Of a stretch of DNA of 64,000 bases, positions 1 through 10,699 are shown one piece after another. The notes below the pieces were generated by a model that was not told the origin of the DNA, made no database searches, and saw nothing but the letters and a program-made list of their open reading frames with translations. Location of the stretch: contig NC_003076.8 of NCBI RefSeq assembly GCF_000001735.4, positions 25,609,835-25,673,834 on the forward strand, written 5' to 3'. The translations under genes were made by a program, and so were the position numbers. Position 1 is the first letter of the stretch. The number at the start of each line of letters is the position of its first letter. The DNA is from Arabidopsis thaliana (lineage: Eukaryota; Streptophyta; Magnoliopsida; Brassicales; Brassicaceae).

Positions 1-5
1 AGCGA

Positions 6-1968
6 ATGATGTCTATAAATTGTTTTCGAACAGCGAAGGCTCCGCTTCAATCATTTGTAGCAGTAAGAACGAATTCGAGACCTAGAAATTCATCGAACCG
101 TCTCGTTTCTGTATTCGGACGCAAGTCTTCTTCTCCTTCATTTGTTACTCTCAGAGTTGTTTCATCGATGGCTTACGAGAAAGAGCTTGATGCTGCTAAG
201 AAAGCTGCTTCACTCGCTGCTCGTCTCTGTCAGGTTAGGGTTTTTTCGATTCAATCATGACCCATAGATTCTAAAGTTTGATTCTTTAAGAAACCCATTT
301 TGTAAATCTTCCAAATTTCGTTTAACATTTTGTGTTTATTGTGCATTGCATCTGTAATTGGGAATAGATTCTAGTGATATAGTGTAATGGTCCTCTACAT
401 ACGAAGCTCGTGTAAATCTTTGATCAAAATCTTATCTTTGTGTTTTGGGTTTGTTTCAGAAAGTTCAAAAGGCTTTGTTGCAATCAGATGTGCAATCAAA
501 ATCTGATAAAAGTCCAGTGACCGTTGCTGATTATGGTTAGTTTGTTATACCTGTCCCTGATTAGAAAAAGCTCTTCTCTTTGAATGTTACTGAGATTGTT
601 AGGAAATCACTTAATTTGATCTGTCTTGTGTTGAATTTCAGGTTCACAAGCAGTTGTTAGTTTAGTCTTAGAAAAAGAGCTCAGTTCTGAACCCTTTTCA
701 TTGGTGGCTGAAGAGGTGAAACTGCTTAATAAATCCTTGTTAGATGTCTCACACTTTACTTATCTTTGAGTTTGTGTTTATGGACTCACATTGTCTAAAA
801 TGATCTATATAGGACTCAGGCGATCTACGCAAGGATGGTTCTCAGGATACTCTGGAGCGCATCACAAAACTCGTGAACGACACTTTGGCTACCGAGGAAT
901 CGTTTAATGGCTCTACTTTGTCTACTGATGATCTACTTAGAGCCATTGACTGTGGAACATCTGAAGGTGGTCCAAATGGTCGACACTGGGTCTTGGATCC
1001 AATTGATGGCACTAAAGGGTACGTTTTAAAACTAACTAGCCTAAAGTCAAATCTTCTTATTTCAGAGAAAATGTAAATTTGATAGAATGTTGAGTCAGAT
1101 GTTATGTTCCTGACACTGAGCATTTTCATGATTTTAGATTTCTGAGGGGAGATCAATACGCAGTAGCACTAGGATTGCTCGAGGAAGGGAAAGTAGTTTT
1201 AGGTGTGCTTGCTTGTCCAAACTTGCCGTTAGCATCCATAGCAGGAAACAACAAGAACAAATCTTCGTCAGACGAAATTGGATGCCTCTTCTTTGCTACA
1301 ATTGGTTCAGGGACATATATGCAGCTCCTAGATTCAAAATCTTCTCCTGTAAAAGTGCAAGTCTCTAGTGTTGAGAATCCTGAAGAGGCATCGTTCTTCG
1401 AGTCATTCGAAGGAGCTCACTCTCTACATGACTTATCCAGCTCCATTGCCAATGTAAATTGCTTCTTTCCTTCCATGTGATTCCAGCTAATAGCTAACTA
1501 ATTTTCCTCATCCATTTGATCATGTTCTATGTTGTAATATACAGAAACTCGGTGTCAAAGCTCCACCAGTCCGTATTGATAGCCAAGCAAAGTATGGAGC
1601 TTTATCAAGAGGAGATGGAGCTATATACTTACGGTTTCCTCATAAAGGATACCGCGAAAAGATTTGGGACCATGTCGCTGGTGCTATAGTTGTTACAGGT
1701 AACATTAAAGCTTACTCTCTATGAAGCTAATTTTATAGTGTCGACATGCGGATGTAAATAGATAAGGAATGCAAGGTTGATTCTTCTTTTTGGTGCAGAG
1801 GCGGGTGGAATAGTGACAGATGCAGCAGGAAAGCCACTGGATTTCTCGAAAGGGAAGTATCTTGATTTGGACACAGGCATTATCGTTGCTAACGAGAAGC
1901 TAATGCCTCTGCTTTTGAAAGCAGTTCGTGACTCCATAGCTGAGCAAGAGAAAGCTTCAGCTCTCTGA
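6..1968 (+). CDS. SAL1: 3'(2'),5'-bisphosphate nucleotidase / inositol polyphosphate 1-phosphatase, organelle-targeted (SAL1/FRY1)
   Basis: Seven exons join as 6-233, 460-535, 642-715, 813-1018, 1138-1453, 1545-1698 and 1799-1968, giving 407 residues. The enzyme removes the 3'-phosphate from PAP (and PAPS) and can act on inositol polyphosphates; loss of it is known to raise PAP as a stress signal. Family metal motifs are intact: the SPVTVADYGSQA block, the VAEEDS glutamates, DPIDGT in exon 4, and IWDHVAG near the C-terminus. The first 54 residues, before the second Met (MAYEKEL), are rich in Ser, Arg and Phe and look like a transit peptide; starting at that Met gives the 353-residue form. The first ATG lies 5 bases inside the window, so its promoter is missing. 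It heads a tandem array with the two next genes, which share exon phases. I recall it as AT5G63980. Confidence 0.95.
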
Positions 1969-3552
1969 TTTGTTTTTTTCTCTCGTACGTTCTTTGTTTC
2001 TCTGTAACTGTTGTTTCATTTTCTTTCACCGAATTTCACCAGTGAGAATTTCTTCCATTTTCGAAAAAGAAATAAAAATGAAATTCTGTTTTGGGCTAAG
2101 TATAAAGGGTTATGTAGAGAATTTAATATGGACCAGTAACGGGCCGTAAAAAGGCCTTTTAAGGGTTACATGCATGATGCACCGACGTACGTGTCTACAG
2201 TGCGTAGATACTTTATCTTAATACGAAAGTAAGCGCGTTAAGTAGAAAATCTCTTCATATAGAAATAATTAATATGGTGTAAATAGTTTTTTTTTTTCTT
2301 TGGTTATAGTATAACTAAAATATTATTGTGTACCATCTTACAAAAAAATATATATTATTGTGCAACTTTTAGAAATTCGTGATTTTATTCCCAATAATAT
2401 CCCATTCACGATGAAAGGAATCGTTGAGACTTTGTAAATAATTAAATGTAGTCTAGTGATCTAGTCAAACTTTATAAAGGGGCGATCACAAATCTACTAG
2501 TCGCACAATTTTTTTTAATCTTTTCATGTGAATAATATATACTAGCTGCTTTGTTTTTAATCCATGTTACAAAGATATTTTGTGTTAATAATGATAAGTT
2601 GTTGATATAACACACAATAACCTGTTTTCAGCGAAAGATTTGACAAGACCTGGCCACACAAAAGGTACACACGTCATTTACAATATCTATAAAAGCAATT
2701 TGCAATATAATTTAATTAAGATTAGCATACCTCTAATTATTAATTTAGTAAGCTAGTATAAAAGAAGAGGGAAAAAGGAAGAAGAAGCATATAACCTCTT
2801 TGGAATAAAAGCATATCAGAAAAGACTAAACAAATACAACGAACCCAAAATAATTTAATTAGAAAGTTGAGAATCATATACTATTTCTTGCCAAACATAA
2901 AATTAATCAGGATTGTTATCTTCACCTACAAAAAGAAAGCAAACTTACCGAAATTACATATATATTACTAAATAAAATATAAAAATCTGAATTCATATAA
3001 AATGAAATATCTCTCTCTAAGAAAATATCTTCCTATTGGACCAATTCATTCTTGGATTGTTTACATGTATTTATGTTTTCCTCATTTGGATTATAGCAGT
3101 TTTGCAATATGCCATCTGAAATCTGCAGAGTATTCTAATAATAATAAAACTTTTTAAAATGTACAAAATTATAAAATAAAAATAAAACTATTAATTAAAA
3201 AATAGTATAAAATTTTGGTGAGTATAATAAACAAAATAAAGAGAGGAATGAGACAACGTGAGAGAAACTTATCATTGTCGCAACGGTAGGGGACTCTATA
3301 CTTTGCCTACTTTTCCACAACGGTAGAGAGATTGGCAAATAAATACATTTTAAATACCAAAAACCAAACTATATTCAATCAACTAATTATTATTTTATTA
3401 GTATTACGTATATTTCTAAATCAAAATAAAAATTGGGAAGAGAAGTTGCTTCAGAGTCGCGAGAGGTTTTTCCATTCATATCATAAAAATCGATTCTTTC
3501 AGAGATTTTCTTCTTCAACTTCGTGGTACTCTTTTGCTTTACCCATTTTTCA
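1969..3552. other. Intergenic region between SAL1 and SAL3
   Basis: About 1.6 kb of AT-rich DNA holding the SAL1 3' end and SAL3 promoter. A short imperfect direct repeat around CAACGGTAG occurs near 3281 and 3318, 230-270 bases before the SAL3 ATG; it contains a MYB-type AACGG core. No convincing gene was seen; the open frame at 3332-3664 is out of frame with SAL3 exon 1. Confidence 0.5.
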
Positions 3553-5902
3553 ATGTCTTACGATGAGATGCTTTCTGCTGCGAAGAAAGCTGTTTCTCTC
3601 GCTGCTCGTCTCAGCAACGTACGATCACTCGTTTCTTCCGTCTTTTGGATCATCACATGATTGATTCTCTGCGATTTCTCGATTTACATTTTAAACCATA
3701 AATTCTTCTCTTTTTTCTTCTTCTTATTGCTCGTTGACATTTGCGATACGTGTTCGAGGAGAGTTAGATGTTTTCTTTGAACTCTTTTGTGGAGTTAAAT
3801 GTGTAGACTTTTTCTTCTTGTTTCCTGTAAATTGTCAACTGATATGAGTATTTTCGAATTAGGATGTGAAAATCTGAGATTTTTTATTTATGAAAAAATA
3901 TGAAATGGGGATCTAGCTAGACGTGACTGAAATCTTCGATCTTGTTATCTCTTCGGTTTCAATGTTTATAGGAATTGGGTTTTTGTTTTGTATTTTAGTC
4001 AGATTATAACAAGTGAAATTGATTTGCTTTTTTTCCAGGAAGTGAGGAAATCTCTGTTGGTAACTGACGTTTGGAACAAATCAGATGATAGTCCTGTTAC
4101 TGTTGCTGATTATGGTTAGTAGTAAAATTGTGTATCACTCAGAAAAATGATATCTTTCTCTGTTATACTCTTTAGATTTCGATATCTTTATTGGCTCATT
4201 AATGAAACAAAGTCATGTTGTTTTAGGTTCGCAGGCGGTGGTTAGCCTTGTACTGGAAAGGGAACTCCAGAATGAACCTGTGTCTTTAGTGGCTGAAGAG
4301 GTGCCAAACATATACAAAATAATACATTGCTGGTTTTTCTTGATTGAACTAAGATGGATTTTGTTTATGACTTTGTAATTTATGTGTAGGATTCTGGTGA
4401 GTTAAGGAAGATTGCTGCTGAGACCGTTTTGGCTCGTATTACAGAGCTTGTCAAAGATACTCTTGCAAGTGATGAATCATATGCTATTGCTTCTCCTTTG
4501 ACTTCGGATGATGTGCTCAACGCTATAGATCGTGGTAAATCAGAAGGAGGTCCTAAGGGTCGCCACTGGATCTTGGATCCTATTGGTGGCACTAGAGGGT
4601 GAGTTCTCATATGTTGTTGATATTTCACTAAGCACAAACTTATAGTTAGTTACTTTTGGATTTGTTTTGCAACTTCATCTCGTTTCATTGTTCAACGCCT
4701 GTGTCAGAGACTAATCAATCTCAGAGTATTGTTGCATTATTGAACTGTCGTCATAGATTTGTTTTGCAACTTCATCTCGTTTCATTGTTCAACGCCTGTG
4801 TCAGAGACTAATCAATCTCAGAGTATTGTTGCATTATTGAACTGTCGTCATAGATTTGTTTTGCAACTTCATCTCGTTTCATTGTTCAATGCCTGTGTCA
4901 GAGACTTATCAATCTCAGTAGTATTGTTGCATTATTGAACTGTCGTCATAGAGCATCGGAACTTAAATTTAACTATAACCTGCGAATTTCCATTTTGTAG
5001 ATTTATAAGAGGAGAACAATATGCAATAGGATTAGCATTGTTGGTGGAAGGCAAAGTAGTACTAGGTGTAATGGCTTGTCCTAAGCTTCCATTGGCATCA
5101 ACTGCTGGTAATGCACTCAAGTCTTTACCTGAAAAAGTTGGTTGCCTTTTCTATGGTTCGGTTGGCAATGGGACTTATGTCCAGTCTCTCAGTGTCGACT
5201 CTCTTCCTGCGAAGGTAAACTACTTGAAACCACTCTGTTTCCATGCATTTACTATCAAATCTTTTCATATATTGCTAAAGAAATGATCAAATGCGCTATT
5301 AGGTGGAGGTTAGCAGCATAGATGATCCTGCGAAAGCGAGTTTCTTCGAGTCATACCACACACCTGTCCCCATCCATAACACCATTGCTACGGTAAAACA
5401 TCTTCCTCACATTCTCTATACGTATCTTCTTGCTTACTCTAAATTTTACTCTGTTTCCGCGGTGACAGAAATTGGGGATAAAAGAATCTCCAATCAAGAT
5501 CAACAGCCAGACTAAGTATGCAGCTTTATCTAGAGGAGATGGAGAGGTTTACTTGAGGTTTACTCGCAAAGCAAGACCCGAATCAATATGGAATCACGCT
5601 GCTGGCTCAATCATTGTTTCAGGTAAACCCATTTAGCTCTTACCTACATAGCTTTTGGTCTATTATAGTTCATGAATGATCACACAACAAATCCTTGTAT
5701 GAAACTTTCAGAAGCAGGAGGGAAAGTGACTGATGCAGCAGGGAATCCATTGGACTTTTCGAAAGGGAAGTATCTTGATTACAAGAGAGGAATCGTCGTT
5801 ACGACGCAGAAACTGTTGCCAAGGCTTTTAACAGCAGTAAGAGAATCAATTAAAGAAGAAGAAGAGGAAGAAGAAAAAGCTGCTTCTCTAAAACTTCACT
5901 AA
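3553..5902 (+). CDS. SAL3: SAL-family bisphosphate nucleotidase paralogue with two substituted metal ligands (SAL3)
   Basis: Eight exons (3553-3618, 4039-4114, 4227-4300, 4390-4598, 5001-5214, 5303-5392, 5469-5622, 5712-5902) give 357 residues, the length I recall for AT5G63990. It is colinear with SAL1 but has an extra intron (5215-5302) shared with SAL2, and starts at MSYDEML without a transit peptide. Two normally invariant aspartates are changed: the DPIDGT motif reads DPIGGT (Gly138, codon GGT at 4585), and IWDHA reads IWNHA (Asn285, codon AAT at 5592). In the lithium-sensitive phosphatase superfamily both aspartates bind catalytic Mg2+, so I infer weak or no phosphatase activity. The frame, splice sites and rest of the fold are intact, so it is not an obvious pseudogene. 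The tail carries an acidic run of glutamates. Intron 4 holds a triplicated 97-bp repeat. Confidence 0.92.
4659..4950. repeat. Three tandem copies of a 97-bp unit in SAL3 intron 4
   Basis: Unit starts (GATTTGTTTTGC) occur at 4659, 4756 and 4853, a 97-base period. Copies one and two look identical. Copy three differs by a few substitutions and a 1-base gain. The array fills most of intron 4 (4599-5000) and stops 50 bases before the acceptor. SAL1 and SAL2 have no such array in the matching intron. Confidence 0.95.
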
Positions 5903-6829
5903 CACGCAACTGTAATATACTTATTATTGTTGTCTTTGGGTATACTCTGTTGTCTCTGTGTTTTTCACAGTCTATTTATTGAAAACCAGAAACAAAAAAA
6001 AAACTCACCTTTGATATATATAAGAAACACTAATTCTCTTTTGAATATAGTTTTTGATGTTACGAAGCTCGTTTAAAATGTATTTTAAATAGTTTATGTC
6101 TGTAATCTGAGATACGTTAATCAATTTTGAAAGTTTTTAGGAAGGTTGGTAAAACTAGGGAAAAAAACAAAAAACGTACGTAGCTAGTGCCTAGTGATTG
6201 CTATGGGGATAATTAAACTCGACAATAGAAAAAAGACAGTGCCTTTTTCTGGCATATATGAAACAGACAAATGAGAAGGACCTTTCTTAATAAGAAAGAC
6301 AAAGAAAATTTCTTAATTATGAAATAGATTACTCCAGTCGAATCTTCTGCGAAGTTTCTTGTGAAATAATTAAAACATAATGTAGTATAAAGAAAGATTA
6401 GTGTATTGATTAGGTTAAAATAAGCCCAATTTGTTTTTTTTTGTTTTTTTTTGGTAAACATTTTTTTTTTCTAAGTATGTTAACCATTTCTGATCAGTCA
6501 CTCTCGTCAAGTCGTCTTCTAACGAATATAATTAAATTATGACAACCGATGCAAAAAAATCCGTGAAATATTCTACAGAATAATAATCCATATTCTTTGG
6601 TCTACATATTCTATCCATCCTCTTCTTTTTTTAGCGTCAACTTGTTGTGTATAATTACGTGAAAGATGGTTTGCACCAACTCCGTCTCACACGATACACT
6701 CGGTTATATTATATCATTCAACGATGTTGACTACGTCCTGACTTAGAGTACGGCTATAAATTGTTTCAATATATAAAACCATTATTAGATAGAATAAGCT
6801 TTTACATAGTCTATTCTTGAAGCTTTTCA
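5903..6829. other. Intergenic region between SAL3 and SAL2
   Basis: AT-rich spacer of 927 bp with the SAL3 3' end and SAL2 promoter. It has T-rich runs near 6435-6470 on the + strand and a TATA-like stretch (ATATAAAACC) near 6771, about 60 bases before the SAL2 ATG. No gene or repeat family recognised. Confidence 0.45.
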
Positions 6830-8644
6830 ATGTCTTATGAGAAGGAGCTAGCCGCTGCAAAGAAAGCCGTCACTCTAGCTGCTCGTCTCAGCCAGGTAAC
6901 AAGCTACTGAGCTAGAGTCAGAGCATGGAGCTTATATGAATCGCTGAAACTAAAACAAACCTTATTATGTAATGAATCAGGAAGTGCAGAAGACTCTTTT
7001 GCAATCCCAAGTTTGGAAAAAATCCGATAGAAGTCCGGTTACTGCAGCTGATTACGGTTTGTACCTCGTCGTTTGCATACCCGCGAATTCAACTTCAAGT
7101 TTCTGTTTTTGCTAAGTTCTTGTTTTCTCTATAAAATCAATCAAGAAAATGTCTTTTACCACTCCCATTAACGGATGGTTTCTTCAGGCTCACAAGCTGT
7201 GGTTAGTCTTGTATTGGAGAGGGAGCTCCAACCTGATAAACTGTCATTAGTAGCTGAAGAGGTGAAATAACACTTGAAAACCTATATTAATCAGAGGTTT
7301 TATAGCGTAAATGTTACTCGGGTTTTATAACGGGGAAATCTTACAGGAAACTGGAGATCTGCGGAAGAATGGAAGTGAGGCGTTTCTAGAAGATATTGCA
7401 AAGCTTGTGAAAGATACTCTAGCCTCTGAGGAATCGTACACCAGCTCTCCTCTATCCACAGATGATGTGTTAAATGCTATAGACTGCGGTAAATCAGAAG
7501 GCGGTTGCAAAGGTTCCCACTGGGTTCTTGATCCTATAGATGGAACCAGAGGGTGACAATCTCTCTAATCTCTATGCTTTCTCTATACTTAATCTTTTCA
7601 GCCACTTAAAAACATGGTTGCTAAACTTCTCTGCTTGTTTAGATTTGTAAGAGGAGAGCAATACGCGGTGGGGTTAGCCTTGCTTGTGGAAGGCAAAGTG
7701 GTGCTTGGTGTCATGGCTTGCCCAAATCTTCCTTTGGCTTCTGCGGTTTGCGCGACTGATAATTCTTCCCAGGAAGATGTTGGCTGTCTTTTCTTTGCTA
7801 CAACGGGTTCAGGGACTTACGTGCAATCGCTCAAAGGCAATTCTCTGCCACAAAAGGTATCATTCACCTGTCCAAAGCTAAACCATGTGATAAATCTGCA
7901 ATTGTTTGAAAGTGTTAAAGAGATGTTGTGCTGACACAGGTGCAAGTGAGTAGCAATGAGAATCTTGATGAAGCGAAGTTCTTAGAATCATACCACAAAC
8001 CAATTCCCATCCATGGTACCATTGCCAAGGTAACAACTTGTTTTTTTTCTTTCTATTACAATGTGCTCGTAAGTAGGCCATAACCAAGTGGGATTCTTTC
8101 CACTAAAACAATCTGTTTACGGTTAGAGTAGAAACTCGGGATTAAAGCATTACCTGTAAGGATCGATAGCCAAGCTAAGTATGCGGCTTTGTCGCGAGGA
8201 GACGCAGAGATATACTTGCGTTTCACTCTCAATGGATACCGTGAGTGTATTTGGGACCATGCACCTGGTTCAATAATCACTACAGGTACAGTACATAAAA
8301 CCTTTTTAAACGCTGAGATCTGTTGGCTCTACTTCACTTTATAACTTAACATGTTACTGGCTAGTTATCAAACACATAAGGGATCTAGATTTAATACCCA
8401 CATGTCATTTTTTTTTAATGTATAACGAAAATACAAGAGGACTATACATATAAAGAAGAGAACAAAATAACCTTGTGCAGAAGCTGGAGGCGTAGTGTGT
8501 GATGCTACAGGGAAATCTCTGGACTTCTCGAAAGGAAAGTATCTTGCTCACAAAACGGGGATCATAGTTACCACCAAGAAACTCAAGCCATGGATATTGA
8601 AGGCAGTCAGAGAATCCATAGAAGAAGAGAATCTTTATTTCTGA
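6830..8644 (+). CDS. SAL2: 3'(2'),5'-bisphosphate nucleotidase, probably cytosolic (SAL2)
   Basis: Eight exons (6830-6895, 6981-7056, 7188-7261, 7347-7552, 7643-7856, 7940-8029, 8132-8285, 8481-8644) give 347 residues, matching what I recall as AT5G64000. Metal-binding motifs are kept: SPVTAADYGSQA, VAEEET, DPIDGT and IWDHAPG. As a SAL-family enzyme it should dephosphorylate PAP/PAPS and some inositol phosphates with Mg2+. It starts directly at MSYEKEL with no transit peptide, so I infer a cytosolic or nuclear location. Intron number and phases equal those of SAL3, so the two share a more recent ancestor with each other than with SAL1. It converges on the next gene, 331 bases between stop codons. 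Confidence 0.95.
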
Positions 8645-8975
8645 GGCACAACAGAAACTGTACAATACAGTATTTGTATTTGTCTGAACTAGTAATTGGT
8701 GTATATTCTTAGTTCATATATCGTATACATCAGATATGAAAGATATTTTTGCTTAGATAATGAATAATGATACTAAGGAAGATTCGATTTTACTTCTTTT
8801 CCAACTTTCAAAAACTTCTAATATATGTGTCCACAAGGAATCTAAGTTAACCTTACAGATTCTTTTTACAAAAACGAATCACCAAAAGAGGAGAAAAAAA
8901 AGGAAGGACCTGGGAAATTATCATGAGCATAAAGCATAACTCCCCAGGCGATTCAGTTTGTTCAGGCTGTTCCAA

Positions 8976-10345
8976 TCAGCCATCCTCTTCTTCTGAATCC
9001 TGCAGAAGAGCACCCCGTTTACGGGTTCTGCAAAAATCCATAGCAAAGTTTTCAGACAAATAATTACCGATATTAATATGGATGTTGCATATGATGTTTA
9101 GAGAGGAGATGACATGTATATACTACCTTCGGTGAGCAGGTACTCGTTTCACAGGGTTTTTTGTGTTAGCTTCTCGGGCAGATTGGTTGGCTGAAACAAA
9201 ACAAAAAGAACGAGGGAGAAAACGGTGATGTTGAAGATTATTCTTTCCATATGAGATTTTCAGGGGAAGAAGGAATTGGAGATAATTTACTAAATGTGGG
9301 TAAACAGCAAACAGGACTAACCGGGAGAGTCTTGCCGGTTATTTGTTGATGGAGCCATAACATCTAGCTTTCTAGAGTATCGTTCCAGTTGGTTATAGGT
9401 AGCATCCCTCTTATCCTGGTCACAATACAAACGAGATTTTCCACCAGAGTAAGAACAGACAATTGCAGCAGTGTTAAGAACTGTTGATTAGAAAAACACC
9501 ATTAGAACTTCCAGAACAAAAGATACCTTTTCATCAGTTGCTGCAGCTGAAAAACTCACTTCTCCTGATGAAAATTCAAAAGTGTGGCTAAGCATTGTTC
9601 CTTGGGAACATCTATACTACTATGAAGAGCTGAAAAAATTACCTTGTAGGTGCTGCTTGCTCTTGAATGCTCTGAACAACTCGAGAGACAGATTTGCCAT
9701 TGCTTCACTAGCAGATGATTCCACCATCTTTGTTAAAGGAACATTTATGCGAGGCATTCCTTTGGCTTTCTGAGAAACTAATCGCGCAGTTTTGACACCT
9801 GAAACATTATGTGATGAAACACACAGCAAACTATTAAACATAAGCACAAGGAGGCTACTCAACACAACAATTAAGAACATTCAAAAAGTTACCATTTGAA
9901 ACTGAAGTTTCTCCCAAGAGAAGCTTCACATTGTCGGATTTCAAGGAAGCAACAGTATAATCGACGAACTCAGACCACGAACCACCAATCCCAACAGTAT
10001 CCCTCTGTTTCAAATCAAGTTTTTTTAAAAAATCAACGTGAGTAAAACCTCAAGTGCCATTGAGATTCAGCAAATCAATGGTTAATCAACTTCAGAAACG
10101 GAGAGAAAAGATTGATTGAGCAAAAAGAGGATAAGAAAGAGTAAACGAACCATATCGTCTAGCTGCGAGACGGAGAGGATCGTCGTCCAGACACCGGAGA
10201 TGAAGTCAGTGACATGAACTGTTAAGTTATACGAATCGGAAGCGTAGACGTGGAAGAGACATCGCCGGAGTAGACCCGAACCCGGATCCGAACGTTCGGG
10301 TACGACTTCTCCAAATATGGGTTCGAATTTCTCGAAACTCGCCAT
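8976..10345 (-). CDS. PAXX-like (XRCC4-superfamily) candidate DNA-repair protein; unnamed gene
   Basis: Seven exons on the minus strand (10345-10151, 10004-9893, 9798-9643, 9564-9527, 9415-9322, 9190-9127, 9027-8976) give 236 residues. I recall the locus as AT5G64010, loosely labelled U2AF-like, although no RNA-binding motif is visible. Residues about 25-150 resemble the head domain of PAXX: a beta strand ending in YNLTVHVTD, a tryptophan six residues on followed by TT, then a helix with QLDDM/RDTVGIGG, a SWSEF segment, a LKLLLGE-type beta hairpin, and a long helix (125-150). A Ser/Asn-rich linker, a basic patch (203-226) and a tail ending KRGALLQDSEEEDG follow. That layout (head, helix, basic/acidic tail) fits a Ku-binding NHEJ accessory factor; this is inference from pattern memory. 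The exon-4 acceptor has a second in-frame AG 18 bases downstream. An in-frame ATG at 10384 would add 13 residues. Confidence 0.8.
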
Positions 10346-10699
10346 GTCAAGAAAAAAGCTCAAGCATTCGCGAGTTTTTGACACAAAAGTCTTCTTCTCC
10401 CGTAAACCGGTCTTTAAAAGCCAATTCCATTTATCAATTTTTAACCGTCCCGATATCGTACCAGATTTCGGTTAAGAAAAAGATTGTTTCAATTTCAATG
10501 TTCTCGTGTATAATTAAAAACCAGATTGTGATTGTTACAGATGAATCATTTACTGACAAACCATCTAAAACCTATTTTTAAGAACTGAAACTTTGTTATT
10601 CTCCCAAGAAAGAATCTGAAAAAAAAACCTTTCTATAACAAAGAATCAACAGAGCCAATCCATTGAGCTAGCTTTGTGTGTGTGATGATGTTGAATACT

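Noticed and set aside
3332..3664. 110-codon open frame overlapping SAL3 exon 1
   Set aside because: It runs in a different frame from SAL3 exon 1, crosses its donor, and has no family likeness.
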